From assembly GCF_019084545.1 (NCBI RefSeq), contig NZ_JAHREP010000014.1, forward strand, positions 87,051-147,652: DNA of 60,602 nt, in the 5' to 3' direction. Below, in pieces: positions 19,229 to 27,113 of this stretch. The DNA comes from Marinobacterium ramblicola. GTDB lineage: Bacteria > Pseudomonadota > Gammaproteobacteria > Pseudomonadales > Balneatricaceae. The notes under the pieces are model-generated. The model was not told the DNA's origin. It ran no database searches and was given only the letters and a program-made list of their open reading frames with translations. Position 1 is the first letter of the stretch, and each line of letters starts with the position of its first letter. Both the position numbers and the translations under genes were made by a program.

Positions 19229-20299
19229 ATGGACAGCAAGTTTCCGGGGCAGGTCGACTCCTCGTTCTATACCGATCTGACCGGCCTGAGCAAGATAAAG
19301 TCGCAGGCCAAGGGTGATCGCGATGCCGCGCTGCGCAATGCTGCCGAGCAGTTCGAGCAGGTGTTCATGAACATGATGCTCAAGTCGATGCGCCAGGCGA
19401 CGGAGAGCTTCGCCGAAGACAATCCGTTCAACTCCAGCGATGTACAGTTTTTCCAGGGCATGCTCGATCAGCAACTGACCCTGGAGCTTTCGCAGAGTAA
19501 AGGCTTGGGGCTTGCCGACATCATCGTTCGCCAACTGGGTGGCAAGGAGATGACGCCGGATACGCTGCGCAAGGCGCTGCAGCTGCCCAGCGACGAGGAG
19601 CGGATTGACGACAAGCTGAACCAGGGACAGTCGCTGAACGAAACGCTGCTGAACCTGGCGGCACGACGTGTGGCAAACCATTCGCTGAGCGCTGTCGACC
19701 AGATCAGCGACCGGCTGGCCCAGCGCAGATCAGAGACCGCGGCCGTACCGGAGGTTGAGGATCTGGCCGCTGCATCCGCAGCAGAGGGCGCCGAACCCGC
19801 CGACTGGCAGGTCGAGTCGCCGGAACAGTTTGTCGAGCAGCTGTTGCCGGCTGCCGAGAAAGCCGCTCAGGCCCTTGGGGTGGATCCCCGTGTGTTGGTT
19901 GCACAGGCGGCGCTTGAGACCGGTTGGGGGCGCTTGATTATCCGTCGCGAGGACGGTGGCAGCAGCCACAACCTGTTCAATATCAAGGCCGATAGCCGGT
20001 GGGATGGTGAACGGGTTGGTGTCAATACGTTGGAGTATCGAGATGGGTTGCCACGCCCTGAGCGGGCTGATTTCCGAGTATACGATTCGGTCCAGCAAAG
20101 CCTGGAGGATTACGTCGATTTTATCCAGAACAATCCGCGTTACGCTGAGGCATTGCAGCAAGCAGGGGATCCGGTCGGCTATCTGCAGGCGCTGCAGCGC
20201 GCAGGCTATGCAACCGACCCTGAATATGCCGACAAGATCGCGCGCATAGTCAATGGCACGCAGTTGGCCAGCAGCGGTCATTTGCCTCAAGAAGGCTGA
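19229..20299 (+). CDS. flgJ: Rod cap / peptidoglycan hydrolase FlgJ
   Basis: FlgJ caps the growing rod and cuts a passage through peptidoglycan. The 356-residue product is bifunctional. Residues 1-115 are the rod-scaffold domain (EQFEQVFMNMMLKSMRQA). An Ala/Glu-rich linker around 170-195 leads to a glucosaminidase-family domain from about 200, with the catalytic glutamate E230 in AALETGWG and the family stretch HNLFNIKA. It starts one base after flgI, and the -35 of the flgK sigma-28 promoter lies in its last codons. Confidence 0.95.
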   Translation: MDSKFPGQVDSSFYTDLTGLSKIKSQAKGDRDAALRNAAEQFEQVFMNMMLKSMRQATESFAEDNPFNSSDVQFFQGMLDQQLTLELSQSKGLGLADIIVRQLGGKEMTPDTLRKALQLPSDEERIDDKLNQGQSLNETLLNLAARRVANHSLSAVDQISDRLAQRRSETAAVPEVEDLAAASAAEGAEPADWQVESPEQFVEQLLPAAEKAAQALGVDPRVLVAQAALETGWGRLIIRREDGGSSHNLFNIKADSRWDGERVGVNTLEYRDGLPRPERADFRVYDSVQQSLEDYVDFIQNNPRYAEALQQAGDPVGYLQALQRAGYATDPEYADKIARIVNGTQLASSGHLPQEG

Positions 20300-20313
20300 G
20301 TTTTTGCCGATAA
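20287..20313 (+). promoter_or_regulatory. Sigma-28 (FliA) promoter of flgKL
   Basis: TCAAGAAG, 11 bases, then GCCGATAA, a perfect -10. The -35 overlaps the end of flgJ. It is 50 bases before the flgK ATG. It lets the junction proteins be made late, with filament genes. Confidence 0.88.
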
Positions 20314-20362
20314 ATTGATCAATGGCGCCGATGCTCCGGTGCCATTATCGGGAGAGTAGAAA

Positions 20363-22399
20363 ATGTCTTACGGTCTGTTGTCTTTGGGGGTTCAGGGTGT
20401 CAGGGCGAGTCAGTCCGGGCTCGCCGTCGTTGGTAACAACATTACCAACGTCAATACCCCGGGGTATAACCGTCAGGTCGCTCAGTTCAACAGTCTGGAG
20501 GGCGGCGGTGTTCTGCAGGACAGCACCCAGCGCATCGTCGACCAGTACATCACCCAACGGCTCTGGGCCGACAACTCCCGTTTCGAGGCTGCCAAGGCGT
20601 TCGAGGCGATGGCGAGCCAGCTCGACAATACACTGGCCAGTGACAGTGTCAGCCTTTCCGCAAAGCTTGACGATTACTTCGCTGCTTTGCAGGCCGCCAA
20701 TGATGATCCGACGTCGATCACCAACCGGGAGCTGTTTATTGCCGAGGCGCAGGCGACGGCAACCCGGTTCAACGATCTCTATGACCAGGTGTCGCAGCAG
20801 ACCGAAACGGTCAACACCCGTATCCGCGAGCTGGCTGAGGAGATCAACAGCGCGGCGCTGAATATCGCCGACCTGAACGATCGTATCCGTATCGCCAAGG
20901 CCGCGAACAAGGATGCATTCGAACTGCTCGATCAGCGTGATCAGGCGGTGCAGGAGCTGTCCCAGCTTGTCGACATCAATGTCATTGAGCAGGGCGATGA
21001 GTTCTCGATCTTCATCGGCAACGGTCAGCCGCTGGTGGTCGGGCAGAGCTTTAACCCGATGGTGTCGACGCCGAACGAGCTGGACCCGACCCGGCAGGAG
21101 ATCGGCATACGGCTTGCCGGACGGGTGAACGATTTGACCGGCATGGTGGGCGGCGGCGAGCTGGGCGGCCTGCTCGCCTATCGTGATGACGTGCTGGACC
21201 CGACCCTCAATGAGCTGGGACGGCTGGCTGTCGTGTTTGCCGACAGCATGAATCAGCAGCACCAGTTGGGCATGGATCTCGACGGCAACATGGGGCAGAA
21301 CCTGTTCGCCGATATCAACAGCGCCAACCTGCTGTCGACGCGGGTGCAGGCCGAATTCGCCGACGGTAGCGTTCAGATTGTCGATAGCAGCAAGCTCCAC
21401 GCGTCGGATTACGACCTTGTCTTTACCTCCAGCGATAGTTTTCGGCTGACGCGTCTCTCCGATGGCAAGAGTTGGACCGATAGTTCGTTCAGTGTTGCGG
21501 CCACCAACACCGACGTGGATATGGATGGGGAAGCGTTCTTTGACTCCACGACCGGGGAACTGACCTTGCAGATCGATGGCTTCAGGCTCGATCTGTCCCG
21601 TTCCGGTGGCTTTGCCACCAATGAGCGCGTGTTGGTGCAGCCGGTGCGCACGGCGGCTGATGATATCGCGGTCAATATCCGGGATGGTCGCCAGTTGGCA
21701 CTGGCGACGCCGGTAGTCGTAGCGCCAGACTCAAGCAATAATGGAACCGGCGCTGCCACCGTTCAATTGACCGAGCTGTCAAACCCCAAGTCGACCGATC
21801 CTCGCGACTCGATAGCCGCGCTGATGCCTAATTCGGGCTCCCAACTGACGGTAACGGCAGACTCGACCGTGGTGCCGGAAGGCTACACGGTGGTTAGCTC
21901 GGACGGCTTGGCGCTGTCGATATCGCTGGACCCCGATGACAGCAAGAACCTGATCATTCGTAACGCCGATCCCTCGCTGAACGGAGAGATCGTGATGCGG
22001 GTCGAAGGGGTGCCGCAGGATGGCGATAGTTTCGTTATCGACTTCAATTTCGACGTTGACGGTTCCGACATCATCACCAACGTTGGCGTGTCGGATAACC
22101 GTAATGGTCTGCTGATGTCAGATCTGACCAAGGCTGCCACCTCCCTGGAGGGCAGCTACCAGGAAACCTACGGCAGAATCATCGAGCGGGTCGGTATCGA
22201 TACCAAGATCGCCCAAACCGATCTGCGTGCATCCGAGGCGGTACTGAAAAACACCACCGCTCAGCGCGAAGAGATCAGCGGCGTCAACCTCGATGAAGAG
22301 GCGGTCAAGCTGATCCAGTTCCAGCAGGCCTACCAGGCGGCCGCCCAAATTATCAGTGCCTCTCAGCGCATCTTCGATTCGCTGATCCAGGCCGTGTAA
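20363..22399 (+). CDS. flgK: Hook-filament junction protein FlgK (HAP1)
   Basis: FlgK is the first junction protein between hook and filament and is exported with the FlgN chaperone. The N terminus (GLAVVGNNITNVNTPGYNRQ) and C terminus (ISGVNLDEEAVKLIQFQQAY) are diagnostic. At 678 residues it is longer than the roughly 550 of enteric FlgK, with the additional sequence in the exposed middle (about residues 320-540). FlgE of the same system is also enlarged. A GGGAGAG Shine-Dalgarno sequence precedes the ATG. It heads the flgKL unit behind a sigma-28 promoter. Confidence 0.96.
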   Translation: MSYGLLSLGVQGVRASQSGLAVVGNNITNVNTPGYNRQVAQFNSLEGGGVLQDSTQRIVDQYITQRLWADNSRFEAAKAFEAMASQLDNTLASDSVSLSAKLDDYFAALQAANDDPTSITNRELFIAEAQATATRFNDLYDQVSQQTETVNTRIRELAEEINSAALNIADLNDRIRIAKAANKDAFELLDQRDQAVQELSQLVDINVIEQGDEFSIFIGNGQPLVVGQSFNPMVSTPNELDPTRQEIGIRLAGRVNDLTGMVGGGELGGLLAYRDDVLDPTLNELGRLAVVFADSMNQQHQLGMDLDGNMGQNLFADINSANLLSTRVQAEFADGSVQIVDSSKLHASDYDLVFTSSDSFRLTRLSDGKSWTDSSFSVAATNTDVDMDGEAFFDSTTGELTLQIDGFRLDLSRSGGFATNERVLVQPVRTAADDIAVNIRDGRQLALATPVVVAPDSSNNGTGAATVQLTELSNPKSTDPRDSIAALMPNSGSQLTVTADSTVVPEGYTVVSSDGLALSISLDPDDSKNLIIRNADPSLNGEIVMRVEGVPQDGDSFVIDFNFDVDGSDIITNVGVSDNRNGLLMSDLTKAATSLEGSYQETYGRIIERVGIDTKIAQTDLRASEAVLKNTTAQREEISGVNLDEEAVKLIQFQQAYQAAAQIISASQRIFDSLIQAV

Positions 22400-22411
22400 C
22401 GGAGGTTCGGT

Positions 22412-23320
22412 ATGAGACTTTCAACACAACAGTTCTTCTCCCAGAACCTGGATACGGTGCGCAACGGTAACGCCGAGCTGTTCAAGTACCAGCAGCAGCT
22501 CGCATCCGGTAAAAAAATCTCACAGGCATCGGACGATCCGCTGGCCGCGACGCAGATCAACAAGTATGAGCACGTCATTGCACGCAGTGAGGTGTTTGCC
22601 AGCAACGTCGATGTGGCCGAGCGCAGGCTGAAGCTGGAGGAGAGTACGCTGGCGCTGGTGTCGGACAGTGTGCTGCGTATCAAGGATCTGGCGATCCAGG
22701 CCAATAATGCCACGCTGAACGACACCGACCGGGAGATCGTGGCGGAGGAGTTACGCCAAATTCTGGATCAGCTGGCATCGGCAGCCAATACCCAGGATGC
22801 TCAGGGCGAATACCTTTTCTCTGGCTTCAAAGGCGGCGCGCCAGCCTACGCGCTGAACGCATCCGACCGGTACGAGTACCAGGGCGATCACGGCCAGCGT
22901 TTTCTCGATATCGGTGAAAACAATACCGTTGCGTCGACCGATCCCGGCAGTGCCATCTTCGGCGATGGTACGGCGAATATTTTGAACACGGTCAAAGATA
23001 TGATCGAACTGCTCGATGGCACGACGCCGACAACATCCTTTTCGGATGACATCTCTGCTCTGCAGGGAGAGCTGGATCAGTTCTTCGAAGGGGTCGTAAC
23101 TCAGCGCTCCAAATTGGGCGCGAGGCTTAATGTATTGGAGGCACAGGGAGAAGCGTTGGCCGATATCAAGCTGTTTACCACCAACTCCCTGTCCGTCGTG
23201 CAGGACACCGATTACTACGAAGCCACCAGCAAGCTGATGCAGCAGCAGACAGCGCTCCAGGCAGCCTACTCCAGCTTTGGGCAGATACAGCAGCTTTCGC
23301 TGTTTGACTACGTGGGGTAA
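22412..23320 (+). CDS. flgL: Hook-filament junction protein FlgL (HAP3)
   Basis: FlgL is the second junction protein, next to the first flagellin ring. The 302-residue product has flagellin-like ends: the N-terminal heptad region with YQQQLASGKKISQASDDPLA and the C-terminal coiled region ending in the LFDYVG tail. The length is in the usual range. It starts 12 bases after flgK and overlaps the next small gene by one base (TAATG), so the three are co-expressed. Confidence 0.95.
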   Translation: MRLSTQQFFSQNLDTVRNGNAELFKYQQQLASGKKISQASDDPLAATQINKYEHVIARSEVFASNVDVAERRLKLEESTLALVSDSVLRIKDLAIQANNATLNDTDREIVAEELRQILDQLASAANTQDAQGEYLFSGFKGGAPAYALNASDRYEYQGDHGQRFLDIGENNTVASTDPGSAIFGDGTANILNTVKDMIELLDGTTPTTSFSDDISALQGELDQFFEGVVTQRSKLGARLNVLEAQGEALADIKLFTTNSLSVVQDTDYYEATSKLMQQQTALQAAYSSFGQIQQLSLFDYVG

Positions 23321-23625
23321 TGATGCAGTTCAACGCGGTTTACGAGCGCTGTGATGCTATCCTGAATGAACAGATCGACTTGCTGCAGCAGGGCGAAGTA
23401 GAGCCCATCCTCGTGCTAGAGCAGGAGAAAGATAAGCTGCTCAGGCAGGTCGAGTGGCAAGAGCTTGAGGGTAGCGAAGAGCAGTTGGCATTGGCGCAGG
23501 AGTTGTTGGCCAAGCAACAGGCGTTCGAGCACCAATGCGCTCTGGTTCGAGAGGATCTGTTCAGGCAGTTGTCAGAGGTCAGAAAACAACAGAAAGCCTT
23601 GAACAGTTATCTGGATAATCGATGA
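23320..23625 (+). CDS. Small helical protein, possible FliT-like flagellar chaperone
   Basis: The 101-residue product is almost entirely helical and rich in Glu, Gln and Leu, with no membrane segment or signal, a profile like flagellar export chaperones (FliT, FlgN). Its ATG overlaps the flgL stop (TAATG); a second ATG follows directly. No FliT gene follows fliS in this window, where it is normally found. I infer that this may be the FliD chaperone in an unusual place. I see no specific motif that proves it. A sigma-28 promoter for flaG starts about 20 bases after its end. Confidence 0.75.
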   Translation: MMQFNAVYERCDAILNEQIDLLQQGEVEPILVLEQEKDKLLRQVEWQELEGSEEQLALAQELLAKQQAFEHQCALVREDLFRQLSEVRKQQKALNSYLDNR

Positions 23626-23644
23626 ATAAATGATCATTGAGTGC

Positions 23645-23671
23645 TAAAGATCCCATTCAATCTGCCGATTA
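23645..23671 (+). promoter_or_regulatory. Sigma-28 (FliA) promoter of flaG-fliD-fliS
   Basis: TAAAGATC, 11 bases, then GCCGATTA (seven of eight of the -10 consensus). It sits in the only gap between the flgL unit and flaG, about 57 bases before the flaG ATG. Confidence 0.88.
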
Positions 23672-23728
23672 AGAGGCTAGATACCCGGAAGAAGATCGTC
23701 CGGACTTGGGATTGAAAGAGGCATCAAC

Positions 23729-24142
23729 ATGGCGATTGATTCACTCACAGGCGTTGGCAGTGACCGCGGTCAGGTGGTCAGAGACGCGGCAACTATTCAG
23801 AATGATCTACGCCCCGTGAAGGGTAGCGAAGTTGGCACTCGTGCGGTAGAAGAGTCGGCGGCTACGCAGAAAAAATCGGAATACAAACAGCCGGAGTCCT
23901 CGGTGGTAAAGGAGGCTGCGGCTCAGCTTGGCGAAGTGCTGAAGCTCGTCAGCAGCAATCTCAACATATCGGTAGACGATGATCTGGGTGAAACCGTAGT
24001 CAAAGTCGTTAACGCCGATAATAAGGAGGTGATCCGTCAGATCCCCTCGGAAGAGATCCTGTCTCTGATGAAACGTTTGTCGGAGATCTCAGAGCAGTAT
24101 ACGGCCGAATCCAGCGGACTCCTGCTGCGCGATGAGGCATAG
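23729..24142 (+). CDS. flaG: FlaG family flagellar protein
   Basis: FlaG proteins are small and conserved beside fliD in polar flagellar systems; loss often alters filament length. The 137-residue product has a variable, charged N-terminal half. Its C-terminal domain holds the family core LNISVDDDLGETVVKVVNAD and EVIRQIPSEEILSLMKRL. A GAAAGAGG Shine-Dalgarno sequence precedes the ATG. It is the first gene behind a sigma-28 promoter, with fliD and fliS after it. Confidence 0.93.
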   Translation: MAIDSLTGVGSDRGQVVRDAATIQNDLRPVKGSEVGTRAVEESAATQKKSEYKQPESSVVKEAAAQLGEVLKLVSSNLNISVDDDLGETVVKVVNADNKEVIRQIPSEEILSLMKRLSEISEQYTAESSGLLLRDEA

Positions 24143-24173
24143 TTGAGCACAGCGTGCTCCGGACGGTATGTAA

Positions 24174-25574
24174 GTGGCTAATATTACGTTTTCAGGTATT
24201 GGATCGAGTATCGATACCGCGGCAATAGTCGACGCGATTGTAGCGGCAGAGATAGAGCCGCAACGGGAGCTTCTGTCGGCGCGAAAGACGACCTACAACA
24301 GTCAGCTTTCGGCGATAGGCAAACTCAAAAGTGCGTTGGAGCAGTTCCAGTCCGTGCTCGACAACCTGAAAACGGCAAGCAAGTTTCAGTCACGGTCGGT
24401 ATCGGTCGGTAACAGCGATCTACTGTCGGCCAGTGCGACCGGTTCGGCTGTGCCGGGAAGCTACGAGATCGAGATCGATCATCTGGCAAAACAGCAAAAG
24501 CTTATAACCTCAGCGGGTTCTTTTGCTACTTCGGGCGATACAGTGGGCACCGGTACGCTCAGCTTTACCGTAGGTGGAGAAAGTTTCGACGTTCCCATCG
24601 ACTCGTCAAGCTCTTCGCTTTCCGGCATTCGTGATGCTATCAACTCCACGACCGGCAACAGCAGCGTTTCAGCTACCATTGTTAACGTCGATGACGGTCT
24701 CGGCGGTACTGAAGCACGGTTGATGCTGACCTCCATTGAGGGAGGTCTGGATAACAAGATCAACATCACGGCCGTTGATGATGACGGTAATTCGACGGAT
24801 GCATCGGGGTTGTCGCAGCTGATTTATGACTCGACCAGTGCGACGGGCAATATGACCCAGCATCAGGCTGCCGATGATGCGCTGTTTTACATCGATGGGC
24901 TTGCGGTCAGCCGTTCCACCAACTCCGTTTCTGATGCGATCGACGGAGTCACGCTTGATCTCAAGAGCGCTGCGCCGGGAACGAAGTTCAGTCTTGATGT
25001 CGCGGTCGATAACGATACGATCGCCAACAATATCCAGTCTCTGGTCGACGCCTACAACAACGTTCGCTCCATCGTTAAATCCACCTCCGAAAATGAGGGT
25101 TCCAGCGCCCTGATGGGGGACTCGACGGTGCGGACTCTGTACAACAAAATGCGCTCGGTGTTGTCGTCGCAGGTGGCGTCTGCACCTGACAGCGCCAATT
25201 CGCTTAGCCTGGTGGGTGTCAGCATCGATCAGTATGGTGTGATGTCGCTGGACAGAGAGGCGCTAGGAAACGCGCTCGATGATGATTTCTCCGCCGTTTC
25301 GAAGCTCTTTACCAATGATGACGGTATCGCGCCGACACTGGATACTCTGCTTGAGAGTTATACCCAGTACGCCGGGTTGCTCGATGATCGGACCAAAGGG
25401 CTGAATTCGCGGCTGGAGTCCTTGACCAGTGCGCAAGAGCGCCTGGATCGACGCGAAGAATCGATGCTGGCAAGCCTGACCAAGCAATACAACGCGATGG
25501 ATTCTTTGGTGGCGCAGCTCAACTCCACCGGTTCATACTTGCTGGCGCAGCTGTCAGCACTTAGCTCCTCCTAA
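24174..25574 (+). CDS. fliD: Filament cap protein FliD (HAP2)
   Basis: FliD caps the filament tip and folds incoming flagellin. The 466-residue product starts at GTG (24174) and opens with the family N terminus ANITFSGIGSSIDTAAIVDA. The middle has a flagellin-IN-like stretch (TLSFTVGGESFDVPIDSSSS). The C-terminal coiled coil ends in LTKQYNAMDSLVAQLNSTGS, which packs into the filament. The Shine-Dalgarno signal is weak, so coupling with flaG (31 bases upstream) may help translation. Normal length. Confidence 0.95.
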   Translation: MANITFSGIGSSIDTAAIVDAIVAAEIEPQRELLSARKTTYNSQLSAIGKLKSALEQFQSVLDNLKTASKFQSRSVSVGNSDLLSASATGSAVPGSYEIEIDHLAKQQKLITSAGSFATSGDTVGTGTLSFTVGGESFDVPIDSSSSSLSGIRDAINSTTGNSSVSATIVNVDDGLGGTEARLMLTSIEGGLDNKINITAVDDDGNSTDASGLSQLIYDSTSATGNMTQHQAADDALFYIDGLAVSRSTNSVSDAIDGVTLDLKSAAPGTKFSLDVAVDNDTIANNIQSLVDAYNNVRSIVKSTSENEGSSALMGDSTVRTLYNKMRSVLSSQVASAPDSANSLSLVGVSIDQYGVMSLDREALGNALDDDFSAVSKLFTNDDGIAPTLDTLLESYTQYAGLLDDRTKGLNSRLESLTSAQERLDRREESMLASLTKQYNAMDSLVAQLNSTGSYLLAQLSALSSS

Positions 25575-25595
25575 AGACCGACTAAGAGATGACGA

Positions 25596-25982
25596 ATGAA
25601 TAAAGGTATCAATCAGTATCGTCAGATAGATGTAGAAACGGATCTGCACAACGCGTCGCCACATCGGCTGATCCAGATGTTGTTTGAAGGCGCGTTGAAA
25701 AGTATTGCGTCTGCCAAGGGGGAGCTGCAATCCGGTACCCCGGTGGGTGTTTCTCAGCATATATCGCGAGCTGTGAAAATCGTCGGTGGTCTTGAGGAGG
25801 CTTTGGACAAGGAAGCCGGTGGCGAGCTGGCGGATAGTCTTGAGAGGCTCTACCAGCATATTCAGGACTCCCTGGTGCTGGCGCAGGCTGAGAAGAGCGA
25901 GAGCCAACTTGATCAGATTGCATTGCTGTTGATTGAACTTAAAGAGGGTTGGGACCAGATCGCGCCCACCAAAGGTGCATAG
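25596..25982 (+). CDS. fliS: Flagellin export chaperone FliS
   Basis: FliS binds the C terminus of flagellin in the cytoplasm and prevents early polymerisation. The 128-residue product has the family opening (INQYRQIDVETDLHNASPHR, LIQMLFEGAL) and an all-helical remainder, with normal length. It is the last gene of the flaG unit, ends at a strong terminator and lies about 220 bases before fliC, its client. Confidence 0.94.
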   Translation: MNKGINQYRQIDVETDLHNASPHRLIQMLFEGALKSIASAKGELQSGTPVGVSQHISRAVKIVGGLEEALDKEAGGELADSLERLYQHIQDSLVLAQAEKSESQLDQIALLLIELKEGWDQIAPTKGA

Positions 25983-26029
25983 CTTCGTCTCTTTAGCGAT
26001 GTGCAATGCGCTAATAGATAATAAGAGAG

Positions 26030-26055
26030 CCGCTGCCAATCGCAGCGGTTTTTTT
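26030..26055 (+). terminator. Rho-independent terminator after fliS
   Basis: CCGCTGC pairs with GCAGCGG around a five-base loop, followed by seven T. Confidence 0.9.
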
Positions 26056-26105
26056 ATGGTCTGAACTCAGTGGCGATTGAGTGCAAAAAAACCAAAATTT
26101 TTTTC

Positions 26106-26132
26106 TCAAGCTTCTCTCGCCGATGCCGTTAA
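26106..26132 (+). promoter_or_regulatory. Sigma-28 (FliA) promoter of fliC
   Basis: TCAAGCTT, 11 bases, then GCCGTTAA (seven of eight of the -10 consensus). It has the same spacing as the flgM, flgK and flaG promoters here, and lies about 66 bases before the flagellin ATG, which has TAGGAG as ribosome-binding site. Confidence 0.82.
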
Positions 26133-26198
26133 CCTGAATACACAGCATATGAGCGCAGCCTGGCAGTGGACAGGCTCTATCAGCTAGGAGATACACAC

Positions 26199-27029
26199 AT
26201 GGCAAACGTAGTAGCAACAAACCTCTTCTCTCTGTCCGCCCAGCGTAACCTGGCCAAAACCGAAACCGGTATGGCAACGGCGATGGAGCGTCTGTCTTCA
26301 GGTCTGCGTGTAAACAGCGCGAAAGATGACTCCGCCGGCCTTGCAATCGCCGAGCGTATGAACGCCCAGGTCAAGGGTATGAACGTGGCGATCCGCAACG
26401 CAGCGGACGGTATCTCCCTGGCACAGACCGCCGAAGGTGCTCTGCAGCAGGTATCCGATACCCTGCAGCGTATGCGTGAACTGTCTGTACAGTCCTCGAA
26501 CGCCACCAACTCCTCTTCTGACCGCGCCAACCTGGATGCCGAGTTCTCTCAGCTGGCCGCAGAGGTTGGTCGTATCATCTCTGCTACCGAGTTCAACGGG
26601 CAGAAGGTACTTGGTGCCAGCGCAGGTGCTCAGACCTTCCAGGTCGGTGCTAACAACGCGACCGATAACCGTATCACCGTTACCACGACTAACCTGTCTA
26701 CCAACTCCAACGTGACCGGCGTTACTGGTACTAACATCAAGTCTGCTGCTGGGGCTCAGTCTGCTATCGCCCTGATCGATACTGCCATCGATACTATTAC
26801 GACTGAGCGTGCCAAGTATGGTGCGGCGCAGAACCGCTTCGAAACCACCATCCAGAACCTGCGTAACGCGTCTGAAAACCAGGCGGCTTCTCGCAGCCGT
26901 ATCATGGATGCCGATTTCGCGATGGAAACTGCAGCGCTGACCAAGGCCCAGGTACTCCAGCAGTCCGGTATCGCGATTCTGTCTCAGGCTAACCAGGCTC
27001 CGCAGGCTGTTCTGAGTCTGCTGCGTTAA
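26199..27029 (+). CDS. fliC: Flagellin FliC (short form)
   Basis: This is the filament subunit. I chose the ATG at 26199, behind TAGGAGATACACAC, because it gives the standard flagellin start ANVVATNLFSLSAQRNLAKT. The upstream in-frame ATG at 26166 lies in the leader. The 276-residue product has complete D0/D1 ends (RLSSGLRVNSAKDDSAGLAI; SRIMDADFAMETAALTKAQV, ending SLLR) and only a very short variable middle. The middle (about residues 150-195) is rich in Thr, Asn and Ser (TVTTTNLSTNSNVTGVTGTN), which are likely O-glycan sites given the adjacent Maf and pse genes. Confidence 0.97.
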   Translation: MANVVATNLFSLSAQRNLAKTETGMATAMERLSSGLRVNSAKDDSAGLAIAERMNAQVKGMNVAIRNAADGISLAQTAEGALQQVSDTLQRMRELSVQSSNATNSSSDRANLDAEFSQLAAEVGRIISATEFNGQKVLGASAGAQTFQVGANNATDNRITVTTTNLSTNSNVTGVTGTNIKSAAGAQSAIALIDTAIDTITTERAKYGAAQNRFETTIQNLRNASENQAASRSRIMDADFAMETAALTKAQVLQQSGIAILSQANQAPQAVLSLLR

Positions 27030-27045
27030 TCTGATACTTAAAATC

Positions 27046-27076
27046 TAAAAACGGCACGCCTTGGCGTGCCGTTTTC
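27046..27076 (+). terminator. Rho-independent terminator of fliC
   Basis: AACGGCACGC pairs with GCGTGCCGTT around CTTG, with A-rich and T-rich flanks. Confidence 0.9.
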
Positions 27077-27113
27077 GTTTGTACGGGCGAATAGGCCCAG
27101 GTTTGGGGGGGGG

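Noticed and set aside
18592-19239. Minus-strand open frame opposite flgI
   Set aside because: It has no recognisable motifs and fully overlaps flgI, whose conserved ends are certain.
20345-21400. Long minus-strand open frame (351 residues) opposite flgK
   Set aside because: The translation is low-complexity His/Gln/Arg/Val-rich, typical of the reverse of a GC-rich gene, while flgK on the plus strand has clear family motifs.
26162-26177. Possible sigma-54 promoter of fliC (TGGCAGTGGACAGGC)
   Set aside because: Spacing fits GG-N10-GC, but the -12 part is poor and the transcript would start almost at the ribosome-binding site. The sigma-28 site at 26106-26132 is a much better match.
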